Assembly: GCF_949769225.1 (NCBI RefSeq)
Contig: NZ_CATKPB010000011.1
Direction: 5' to 3' (one strand)
DNA: 64,000 bases
Origin: Peptoniphilus_A genitalis
GTDB taxonomy: Bacteria; Bacillota; Clostridia; Tissierellales; Peptoniphilaceae
The notes under the pieces were generated by a model. The model saw nothing but the letters and a program-made list of their open reading frames with translations, ran no database searches and was not told where the DNA came from. This document shows positions 31,913-38,290 of the stretch, in pieces; positions within the stretch are counted from its first letter, which is position 1; each line of letters opens with the position of its first letter. The position numbers and the translations under genes were made by a program.

Positions 31913-34609
31913 TTATTTTTTCTTGAATCTTACTTTCTTTTGAATTTCTCCTGCAACTAATGGGATAAGTGATGAGCCAATTACAACTGCGATTTCTTTT
32001 GGTCCTAAGTCCATAAGTCCAAAGGCATCGTTTAATACTGGTACATAAATTACTACTAGCATTAGTAAGAAGGAGAATAAAGTTGCAAACACTAACTTTT
32101 TATTTGTGAAGACTCCAATTTCGAATACAGTCTTGTCAATTGATCTTGATGTGTAAGCTCTTAGAAGTTCACAAATAATTAATGCTGAGAATGCCATTGT
32201 CCTTGCGTGTCCAAGTCCTTCAGCTTGTCCATACCACTTAAGTCCAACAAAATACGCTAGAAGAGTGGCAACTGTTATTGCAATAGATTGAATTGCAACA
32301 GTAATTTTTATTTCTGTGTCAAGGATTGGTTCGTCTGGATCACGTGGCGGCTCATTCATTATGTCTGCCTCTCCTCTTTCAACTCCAAGTGCAAGAGCTG
32401 GGAAGGAGTCTGTAACAAGGTTAAGCCACAACAATTGAATTGGAATTAGTGGCACTGGAAGGTTCATTAGGATTGAAATCAATACTATTAAAACTTCCCC
32501 AAGGTTACATGAAAGTAAATAAGCAACGAACTTTTTGATGTTGGAATAGATAATTCTTCCTTCTTCAACTGCATTTACAATTGTTGCAAAGTTGTCGTCT
32601 GTCAAAATTACTTCTGCAGTATTTTTTGCAACGTCAGTACCTGTTATGCCCATGGCAATACCAATGTCTGCCTTTTTAATTGCTGGTGCGTCGTTAACAC
32701 CATCTCCAGTCATGGCTGTTATGTGACCATTTTGTTTTAGGGCTGTAACGATTTGAACCTTGTTTTCTGGAGAAACTCTAGTGAAGACAGATTTTTCTTT
32801 TACAACTTCTCTAAGTTCTTCCTCAGACATTTCGTTAAGTTCCCTACCCATGATTGCTTGGTCATCTGATGTGGCAATACCAAGGTCCTTTGCTATGGCA
32901 AGACCTGTTTCAAGGTAGTCACCTGTGATCATAATTGGTCTTATGCCTGCAGTCCTACATTCTTTTATTGCTGCCTTTGCTTCTGGTCTTGAAGGGTCAA
33001 TCATGCCTGTTAGTCCAACAAAAACCATATCCTTTTCAATATTTTCTGATGTGATTTCATTTGGCATATCCTTGTGTTTTCTATAAGCATAGCCTAGACA
33101 TCTTAGGGCAGATCTTGCGAACTCACTGTTCTTCGATAAAATTTCTTCTCTTAGTTTGTCATCAAGGTCTACTTCTTTTCCATCTATTAAGATTTTGCGA
33201 CATCTATCAAGAACAACATCTGGTGCTCCCTTTGTAAAGGATGTAATGTCATCAAAAATCTTGTCGTGGAAGGTTGTCATCATCTTCCTGTCAGAGTCAA
33301 AAGGAATTTCTTCAATTCTATCAAAGCTGTTGTAAAGTTCCTTGAGTCCATTTCCTGCTTTTTCTGCAAAAGTAAGAAGGGCTCCTTCAGTTGGGTCTCC
33401 AATAATTGATGCTTCCCCACCCTTAACTTGTAGTTTTGCATCATTAGTTAAAGCTGCAATAGAAGATAGAATTTTAAGGTTTTCATCTTCTTCAATTGTA
33501 ACTTTCGCATCTTTTCTTGTTACATCACCTTCTGGAGAGTAACCAGTTCCTGAAACATCGTAAACATGTCCGTCAGTAAATACTTTTACAACAGTCATTT
33601 CATTTTGTGTAAGAGTACCAGTCTTGTCAGAACAAATTACTGTAGTTGTTCCAAGGGTTTCTACTGCCAAAAGTTTTTTAACAATGGCATTTTTTTCTGC
33701 CATCTTGCCCATACCAATTGAGAGTACAATTGTTACAATGGCAGGAAGTCCTTCTGGAACTGCTGCTACTGCAAGAGAAATTGCAGTCATAAACATTTCT
33801 CTTGGGTCGTGCTTATAAAGTACGCCAACTCCAAGAACCACGGCACAAATAACAAGAACTAAAATACCAAGAGTCTTGGATAACTTTGCAAGTTTTCTTT
33901 GAAGGGGAGTTTGTTCATCTCCAACTGTGGCAATTGAAGTTGCAATCTTTCCAATTTCTGTTTCGTGACCAGTTTCTATAACAAGTCCCATTCCCCTACC
34001 GTAAGTTACAATAGTTGATGAGTAAGCCAAGTTTTCTCTGTCGCCAATTTCCATCTTGCCATCATAGACTACAGAAGCTTCCTTTTCTACTGGAACTGAT
34101 TCACCAGTTAGGGATGACTCATCAATCTTTAGGTTTGATGACTCAAGTAGTCTTAAATCAGCTGGGACAATGTCACCTGTTTCAAGGATGATAATATCTC
34201 CTGGCACAAGTGTGTTGGAGTCAACCTCTATGTGATCACCATCTCTTATGACCTTGGCCTTTGGTGATGACATCTTTTGTAGGGCTGCAATAGCTTCTTC
34301 TGCCTTACCTTCTTGGTAGATTGATAGAAAGGCGTTGACAACTACAATGGCAATAATTATTCCTGCATCAAGGGCTTCGCCATTGAAGGCTGATACAAGA
34401 GCTGCTGCCATTAGGATGATAATCATTGGATCAAGGATTTGTTCCTTTAACTTTTCTCCAAAGGATTTTTTCTTTTCCGCTTCGAGAGAATTTTCCCCAT
34501 ATTTTTCAATCCTAGCTTTGGCTTCATCTTGACTTAGTCCCTTGTCTTTCGTCGTAGAAAGATTTTTTAGGGCTTCGTCGGGGGATTGATTATACCAATT
34601 TTTTTCCAT
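31913..34609 (-). CDS. Cation-transporting P-type ATPase (PMR1/SERCA-like, Ca2+ or Mn2+)
   Basis: 898 aa from the ATG at 34609, behind AAGGAGG. Phosphorylation site ICSDKTGTLTQNEM, dephosphorylation loop DESSLTGESVPVEK, hinge MTGDGVNDAPAIKKADIG and ten membrane helices place it in the P2A class. The helix-4 segment AAVPEGLPAIVTIVLS contains the PEGL motif, and helix 6 (QLLWLNLVTDSFPALALG) has the N and D of ion site II. Such pumps export Ca2+ and, in PMR1-like members, Mn2+. The Mn2+ riboswitch in its leader argues that Mn2+ efflux is a physiological role. Confidence 0.93.
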   Translation of the reverse strand: MEKNWYNQSPDEALKNLSTTKDKGLSQDEAKARIEKYGENSLEAEKKKSFGEKLKEQILDPMIIILMAAALVSAFNGEALDAGIIIAIVVVNAFLSIYQEGKAEEAIAALQKMSSPKAKVIRDGDHIEVDSNTLVPGDIIILETGDIVPADLRLLESSNLKIDESSLTGESVPVEKEASVVYDGKMEIGDRENLAYSSTIVTYGRGMGLVIETGHETEIGKIATSIATVGDEQTPLQRKLAKLSKTLGILVLVICAVVLGVGVLYKHDPREMFMTAISLAVAAVPEGLPAIVTIVLSIGMGKMAEKNAIVKKLLAVETLGTTTVICSDKTGTLTQNEMTVVKVFTDGHVYDVSGTGYSPEGDVTRKDAKVTIEEDENLKILSSIAALTNDAKLQVKGGEASIIGDPTEGALLTFAEKAGNGLKELYNSFDRIEEIPFDSDRKMMTTFHDKIFDDITSFTKGAPDVVLDRCRKILIDGKEVDLDDKLREEILSKNSEFARSALRCLGYAYRKHKDMPNEITSENIEKDMVFVGLTGMIDPSRPEAKAAIKECRTAGIRPIMITGDYLETGLAIAKDLGIATSDDQAIMGRELNEMSEEELREVVKEKSVFTRVSPENKVQIVTALKQNGHITAMTGDGVNDAPAIKKADIGIAMGITGTDVAKNTAEVILTDDNFATIVNAVEEGRIIYSNIKKFVAYLLSCNLGEVLIVLISILMNLPVPLIPIQLLWLNLVTDSFPALALGVERGEADIMNEPPRDPDEPILDTEIKITVAIQSIAITVATLLAYFVGLKWYGQAEGLGHARTMAFSALIICELLRAYTSRSIDKTVFEIGVFTNKKLVFATLFSFLLMLVVIYVPVLNDAFGLMDLGPKEIAVVIGSSLIPLVAGEIQKKVRFKKK

Positions 34610-34627
34610 ACTTCCTCCTTTATAATA

Positions 34628-34733
34628 CAAAAAAGAGACCGACTGTTACATCGGTCTCACATACTTACATAATAAGCTTTCCAGCCGGGCAATGCCGTAA
34701 TGACGACTGAAAATTTAAAAGTTACTCCCCTAA
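34628..34733 (-). ncRNA. yybP-ykoY (Mn2+) riboswitch with terminator
   Basis: The minus strand reads AGGGGAGTAAC, then GTCGTCATTACGGC, CCCGGCTGG and TGTGAGACC, the ordered conserved elements of the yybP-ykoY motif. The terminator GAGACCGA with TCGGTCTC (34635-34658) and six T follow, just before the ATPase ribosome site. Mn2+ binding is expected to release the terminator and turn the pump on. Families with this RNA often include P-type ATPases and Mn exporters. Confidence 0.88.
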
Positions 34734-34741
34734 GTGAATAA

Positions 34742-34770
34742 ATTATATCAAATTACTTTCTTTAAAACAA
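34742..34770 (-). promoter_or_regulatory. Promoter of the riboswitch-controlled ATPase
   Basis: Minus strand TTGTTT (34765-34770), 17 bases, TATAAT (34742-34747), about ten bases before the riboswitch aptamer. Confidence 0.7.
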
Positions 34771-34794
34771 TGAATAAGACTTAATAAATTGTTT

Positions 34795-36081
34795 TTATTT
34801 CTTTGGAGTTAGCTTTGTCATTCCACCCATATACATTTGTAGTGGTTCAGGAATTCTTACGCTGCCATCTTCTTGAAGTAGGTTTTCCAAGAAGGCAATT
34901 AACATTCTTGGTGGTGCAACAACTGTGTTGTTTAATGTGTGGGCAAAGTATGTGCCATCCTTGCCACGAAGTTTGATGTTAAGTCTTCTTGCTTGGGCAT
35001 CGCCAAGGTTTGAACATGATCCAACTTCAAAATATTTATTTTGTCTTGGTGAGAAGGCTTCAACGTCAAGAGACTTAACCTTTAAGTCTGCCAAGTCACC
35101 AGAACAACATTCAAGAGTTCTTACAGGGATGTCTAGAGAACGGAAGAAGTCCACTGTGTTTTGCCATAATTTTACATACCAGTCCTTAGATTCTTCTGGC
35201 TTACAAATTACAACCATTTCTTGTTTTTCAAATTGGTGAATCCTATAAACTCCTCTTTCTTCAATACCGTGAGCTCCAACTTCTTTTCTAAAGCAAGGAG
35301 AATATGAAGTAAGTGCAAGAGGCATATCTTCTTCTGGAGTAATTGTATTTATATATTTACCAATCATTGAGTGTTCAGAAGTACCAATTAGATAAAGATC
35401 TTCGCCTTCAATCTTGTACATCATGTTTTCCATTTCTGCGAAACTCATAACACCAGTAACTACATCTGATCTAATCATAAATGGTGGGATGTGGTATTCA
35501 AATCCACGATTAATCATAAAGTCTCTTGCATAAGCTAGGATTGCAGAGTGAAGTCTTGCAATGTCTCCCTTTAGATAGTAGAAACCTGCACCTGATGTGT
35601 TTCTTGCAGAGTCAAGGTCAATTCCCTTAAAGCTTTCCATGATGTCAATGTGGTAAGGAATTTCAAAGTCAGGAATTACTGGTTCGCCAAATCTTTCAAG
35701 CTCAACATTTTCGCTGTCGTCCTTTCCTATTGGCACTGTTTCATCCATCATTTGTGGAATAACCTGCATCCTCTTCTTAAGTTCTTCAGCAAGTTCTCTT
35801 TCAGCAGCTTCAAGATTTGTTATCTCTTCATTTATTTCAGCAACTTTTTTCTTTGCTTCTTCTGCCTTATCCTTTTCTCCCTTTTGCATGAAGCCACCAA
35901 TTTCTTTTGAAGTTTGATTTTTTTCTGCACGAAGATTGTCGCCCTTAGTCTTTGCAGCTCTTAGGTCCTCGTCAATCTTTATAACTTCATCAACTAGTGG
36001 AAGTTTGTCATCTTGGAATTTCTTTTTGATGTTTTCCTTAACTGCTTCTGGGTTTTCTCTTACAAATTTAATGTCTAACAT
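34795..36081 (-). CDS. serS: Seryl-tRNA synthetase
   Basis: Class II synthetase, 428 aa from the ATG at 36081 (GGGAGG before it). The N-terminal long coiled-coil arm (about 30-100, with KGDNLRAEKNQTSKEIGGFM) grips the tRNA(Ser) variable arm. Motif 2 is in YSPCFRKEVGAHG and motif 3 in LNNTVVAPPRMLIAFLEN. It is regulated by the T-box leader immediately upstream. Confidence 0.97.
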   Translation of the reverse strand: MLDIKFVRENPEAVKENIKKKFQDDKLPLVDEVIKIDEDLRAAKTKGDNLRAEKNQTSKEIGGFMQKGEKDKAEEAKKKVAEINEEITNLEAAERELAEELKKRMQVIPQMMDETVPIGKDDSENVELERFGEPVIPDFEIPYHIDIMESFKGIDLDSARNTSGAGFYYLKGDIARLHSAILAYARDFMINRGFEYHIPPFMIRSDVVTGVMSFAEMENMMYKIEGEDLYLIGTSEHSMIGKYINTITPEEDMPLALTSYSPCFRKEVGAHGIEERGVYRIHQFEKQEMVVICKPEESKDWYVKLWQNTVDFFRSLDIPVRTLECCSGDLADLKVKSLDVEAFSPRQNKYFEVGSCSNLGDAQARRLNIKLRGKDGTYFAHTLNNTVVAPPRMLIAFLENLLQEDGSVRIPEPLQMYMGGMTKLTPKK

Positions 36082-36098
36082 AAATCCTCCCTTAAAAT

Positions 36099-36275
36099 AA
36101 AAAAAGCCCCTCAATCCCTAAAGGGACGAGAGACCCGCGTTGCCACCCTAATTAACCAAATGGTTCACTTAAAATTTCATAGACTATGAGGTGGATTCGT
36201 CTTAAAAATTTTACAGGTTCTCACCAGCCACCTGCTCTCTTAAAAACTTTTTAAAATTACTATTCTCAATTATCG
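36099..36275 (-). ncRNA. T-box leader of serS
   Basis: The minus strand contains AGGGTGGCAACGCGGG, the T-box sequence that pairs with the uncharged tRNA acceptor end. A terminator stem with GGGGCTTTTTTT then runs into serS. Upstream are the stem I landmarks AGAGAGCAGG and GGTGGCTGGTGAGAACC. The bases GAATCCACC suggest a UCC serine specifier, matching the gene. Uncharged tRNA(Ser) should stabilise the antiterminator. Confidence 0.93.
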
Positions 36276-36293
36276 CCTTTTTTAGTTTTTTTT

Positions 36294-36321
36294 ATTATAA
36301 CATAAGTAAAAATAAGTTCAA
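36294..36321 (-). promoter_or_regulatory. Promoter of the serS T-box transcript
   Basis: Minus strand TTGAAC (36316-36321), 16 bases, TATAAT (36294-36299). Confidence 0.75.
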
Positions 36322-36354
36322 GCTTTTTGTACTTTAAAGTAATTTAATTATTAA

Positions 36355-36434
36355 TTGATGATGATTTATAAAAAATGTATAATGTAGACGAGGACATACA
36401 GATGGTTACCCTTCCAAAGGGAGGGGGTGGTGCT
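36355..36434 (+). promoter_or_regulatory. Toxin-1 promoter and structured leader
   Basis: TTGATG (36355-36360), 17 bases and TATAAT (36378-36383). The leader has the 9-mer TACAGATGG (36397-36405), repeated exactly at 36541-36549 in the shared terminator. A hairpin CCCTT-cca-AAGGG (36409-36421) overlaps the start of the ribosome site AGGGAGGGGG. Masking of the ribosome site is usual in type I toxin mRNAs. Confidence 0.75.
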
Positions 36435-36512
36435 ATGAGTATATTTGAGACCTTGTCTTTAATGATTGCTTTTGGCACACTTATAGCCCTTATCATTAGA
36501 AAAGATAAGTAA
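36435..36512 (+). CDS. Holin-like type I toxin peptide (Hol_Tox family), copy 1
   Basis: 25 residues. The sequence is MSIFETLSLMIAFGTL followed by IALIIRKDK: a short polar head, one membrane helix and a basic tail. It closely fits the putative holin-like toxin family (FExLxLMIAFGTLxALI pattern). Such peptides depolarise the membrane when overproduced and are held down by an antisense RNA. AGGGAGGGGG lies seven bases before the ATG but partly inside a hairpin. A promoter, leader, antisense RNA and terminator are all recognisable around it. Confidence 0.85.
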   Translation: MSIFETLSLMIAFGTLIALIIRKDK

Positions 36513-36519
36513 GAAATGA

Positions 36520-36600
36520 GAAAGCCACCTGTATCACTACTACAGATGGCTTAATTAAAATTTAGTCATTGAGGGTGACCATCTACATGGTGTCCTCTTT
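36520..36600 (-). ncRNA. Antisense (antitoxin) RNA 1
   Basis: Minus-strand promoter with extended -10 TGTTATAAT (TATAAT at 36607-36612) and TTTAAA upstream (36629-36634). RNA starting near 36600 would run convergently to the toxin mRNA and end in the shared hairpin at 36522-36552. It would contain CCATCTGTA, perfectly complementary to TACAGATGG in the toxin leader, as well as the full 3' overlap. This is the Fst/par-type logic. The extent is inferred. Confidence 0.7.
36522..36552. terminator. Bidirectional terminator shared by toxin-1 mRNA and antisense RNA 1
   Basis: AAGCCAcCTGTA pairs with TACAGaTGGCTT (one mismatch) over a 7-base loop. It sits where the two convergent transcripts meet. 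Confidence 0.75.
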
Positions 36601-36631
36601 ATCTACATTATAACACAAGATTTTTATTTTT

Positions 36632-36653
36632 AAAGGCTGCAAGGCCTTTTTTT
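36632..36653 (+). terminator. Plus-strand terminator of the repeated module
   Basis: AAAGGC-tgcaag-GCCTTT followed by a T-run. A near-identical copy is at 37131-37150. It directly abuts the -35 region of the minus-strand antisense promoter. Confidence 0.75.
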
Positions 36654-36683
36654 ATTTACGACTTACTCTTATCAATTTATTAA

Positions 36684-36768
36684 TTGATGGAGATTTATAA
36701 AATATGTATAATGTAGTCGAGAACATACAGATGGTGGTTGCCCAATTTAACTATTGGGAGGTGCAATT
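36684..36768 (+). promoter_or_regulatory. Toxin-2 promoter and structured leader
   Basis: TTGATG (36684-36689), 17 bases and TATAAT (36707-36712), matching copy 1 almost base for base. CCCAAT (36741-36746) and ATTGGG (36753-36758) form a hairpin whose 3' arm overlaps the ribosome site GGGAGG. TGGTGGT (36732-36738) is repeated at 36884-36890 in the terminator. Confidence 0.72.
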
Positions 36769-36852
36769 ATGAGTGACTATGAAATTCTAAGTATTATGCT
36801 TAAAATTTTAACACTTATAATCGCCATCCTAACACTTTATAAAAAAGATTAG
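36769..36852 (+). CDS. Holin-like type I toxin peptide, divergent copy 2
   Basis: 27 residues: MSDYEILSIMLKIL followed by TLIIAILTLYKKD. Same layout as copy 1 (acidic head, LSIM/LSLM core, membrane helix, KKD/RKDK tail) but diverged in sequence, while promoter and leader signals are conserved. GGGAGGTG lies before the ATG. Selection evidently keeps the architecture; divergence of leader and antisense would avoid cross-talk between the two pairs. Confidence 0.75.
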   Translation: MSDYEILSIMLKILTLIIAILTLYKKD

Positions 36853-36859
36853 GAAATAA

Positions 36860-36938
36860 AAATACCACCTGTATCGCAACTACTGGTGGTATAGAAATAT
36901 AACCTTGTAGGGCGACCGCTTTTAACGGTGTCCTCTTT
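36860..36938 (-). ncRNA. Antisense (antitoxin) RNA 2
   Basis: Minus-strand extended -10 TGTTATAAT (TATAAT at 36945-36950). The RNA would run to the hairpin ATACCACC / GGTGGTAT (36862-36892) below the toxin-2 gene and contain ACCACCA, complementary to TGGTGGT in the toxin-2 leader. The -35 region overlaps the end of the downstream minus-strand peptide gene at 36962. Confidence 0.65.
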
Positions 36939-36961
36939 ATCTATATTATAACACAAGATTT

Positions 36962-37078
36962 TTATTTTTTAAGATACTTTATGAGGGCAAGTATTGCCAA
37001 GATTATAAGTACAAAAATTCCTATGTAAACTCCAAAACCTAAAATTAAAGCAATAAGTGATTTAGAAGTAAAAGCCAT
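36962..37078 (-). CDS. 38-residue membrane peptide, tandem copy A
   Basis: Reads MAFTSKSLIALILGFGVYIG, then IFVLIILAILALIKYLKK: one long hydrophobic helix with a Lys-rich end. TCCTCC on the plus strand gives a strong GGAGG seven bases before the ATG. The last ~60 bases are identical to those of copy B, 188 bases away. Its promoter has a TGTAAT -10 (37106-37111). No antisense RNA is obvious on the plus strand, but a plus-strand terminator lies just upstream (37131). Unknown family; a toxin or stress peptide is possible. Confidence 0.65.
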   Translation of the reverse strand: MAFTSKSLIALILGFGVYIGIFVLIILAILALIKYLKK

Positions 37079-37130
37079 AATAAATCCTCCTTTATACTTT
37101 CTTACATTACAACACAAGATTTTTATTGTT

Positions 37131-37150
37131 AAAGGCTGCTAGGCCTTTTT
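37131..37150 (+). terminator. Second plus-strand copy of the module terminator
   Basis: AAAGGC-tgctag-GCCTTT and T-run between the two peptide genes. No plus-strand gene precedes it, so it may end a plus-strand antisense RNA over copy A, or be a relic of the duplication. Confidence 0.6.
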
Positions 37151-37266
37151 TATTTTTTAAGATACTTTATGAGGGCAAGTATTGCCAAGATTATAAGTAC
37201 AAAAATTCCCACAAAAATTCCTAAACCTAAAATTAAAGCAATAATTGAGTTATAAGGAAAAGCCAT
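37150..37266 (-). CDS. 38-residue membrane peptide, tandem copy B
   Basis: Reads MAFPYNSIIALILGLGIFVG, then IFVLIILAILALIKYLKK. The C-terminal 18 residues match copy A exactly and the N-terminal half differs at several residues. GGAGG lies before the ATG. The promoter is stronger than that of copy A, with TATAAT and an extended TG. Tandem pairs of tiny hydrophobic peptides are common among type I toxins, but I do not recognise the family. Confidence 0.65.
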   Translation of the reverse strand: MAFPYNSIIALILGLGIFVGIFVLIILAILALIKYLKK

Positions 37267-37294
37267 AATTATTCCTCCTTTTATACTTTCTTAC

Positions 37295-37322
37295 ATTATA
37301 ACAATAAAAAAATCTTTTACAA
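37295..37322 (-). promoter_or_regulatory. Promoter of peptide copy B
   Basis: Minus strand TTGTAA (37317-37322), 16 bases and TATAAT (37295-37300) with a TG extension. The core resembles the antisense RNA promoters at 36607 and 36945. Confidence 0.65.
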
Positions 37323-37378
37323 AATTTATTTCCCACACATAATTTTACTTTTTGTTATAATAGGCAAGAGGTGATGAA

Positions 37379-38290
37379 ATGAGAGAGTTTTTACTTTCAC
37401 AAGGCGTTTCAAAGGATCTACTTGACGGAGTAGATGAATTTATAGAAAAACATGATTTAAATAAAGATTTTGAATATAGAATTCCAAATATAAAATACAA
37501 ATATTACGGCAAAAAAACTTGGGAGAAGGCCATCGCTGCAATTTTATCTGGCGACAACATCCTCCTCTCTGGACCAAAGGCAACGGGCAAAAATGTGTTG
37601 GCGGAAAACTTGGCCTATCTATTTAAGAGACCACTATGGACTGTTTCTTTAAACATTGCATCAGACCCTTCAAGCTTAATTGGATCTGATACCTTCAAGA
37701 ACAACGAGGTAACTCTAAAGAAGGGACCAGTTTATGAAGCAGCAGAAGAAGGTGGCTTTGCAGTCTTTGACGAAATCAACATGGCTAAGAACGAAGCCCT
37801 TTCTGTTGTTCACTCAACTCTTGACTACAGAAGAGTTCTTGATATTTCTGGCTACGACAGACTTATCCTAAACGACGCGACAAGATTTATTGCCACAATG
37901 AACTACGGCTACATTGGTACACGTGACCTTAACGAAGCTTTGGTTTCAAGATTTTTGGTAATCGACATGCCAACTATCACTGAAGAGGACCTTGCCAAGT
38001 TATTTAAAGAAAACACAAGACTCAACAAGGATGCAATAAAAATTTTCACAAGATTATTTTTAGACCTTCAAGAGAAATCTCTTAACTCAGAAATTTCTTC
38101 CAAGGCCATTGACCTTCGTGGACTTATGTCAAGTATTGAGCTCATGAATCGTGGACTTGGCATAAGAGAGTCTCTTGATCTGGGCATTGTTGACAAGACC
38201 TTCGACTCCTACGAAAAGGAAATTGTTAATGACGTCATTGACACCCTTTTTGTAAAAAATATCGAAAGAGCTGATCTCTTTGAAGGATGA
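37379..38290 (+). CDS. MoxR-type AAA+ ATPase
   Basis: 303 aa. Walker A LLSGPKATGKNVLAENLA near residue 63, Walker B GFAVFDEINMAKNEAL near 120, and the sensor/arginine region ATMNYGYIGTRDLNEALVSRF, typical of the MoxR/CbbQ-NorQ group. It works as a chaperone-like remodeller with a VWA protein. The downstream VWA gene overlaps it by 11 bases. TATAAT lies about 18 bases before the start and AGAGGTGA is the ribosome site. Confidence 0.92.
   Translation: MREFLLSQGVSKDLLDGVDEFIEKHDLNKDFEYRIPNIKYKYYGKKTWEKAIAAILSGDNILLSGPKATGKNVLAENLAYLFKRPLWTVSLNIASDPSSLIGSDTFKNNEVTLKKGPVYEAAEEGGFAVFDEINMAKNEALSVVHSTLDYRRVLDISGYDRLILNDATRFIATMNYGYIGTRDLNEALVSRFLVIDMPTITEEDLAKLFKENTRLNKDAIKIFTRLFLDLQEKSLNSEISSKAIDLRGLMSSIELMNRGLGIRESLDLGIVDKTFDSYEKEIVNDVIDTLFVKNIERADLFEG

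Noticed and set aside
36355..37322. Repeated sequences that might be a CRISPR array
   Set aside because: Repeats are promoter/terminator cassettes of unequal spacing with ORFs between them and change orientation; there are no regular repeat-spacer units and no cas genes.
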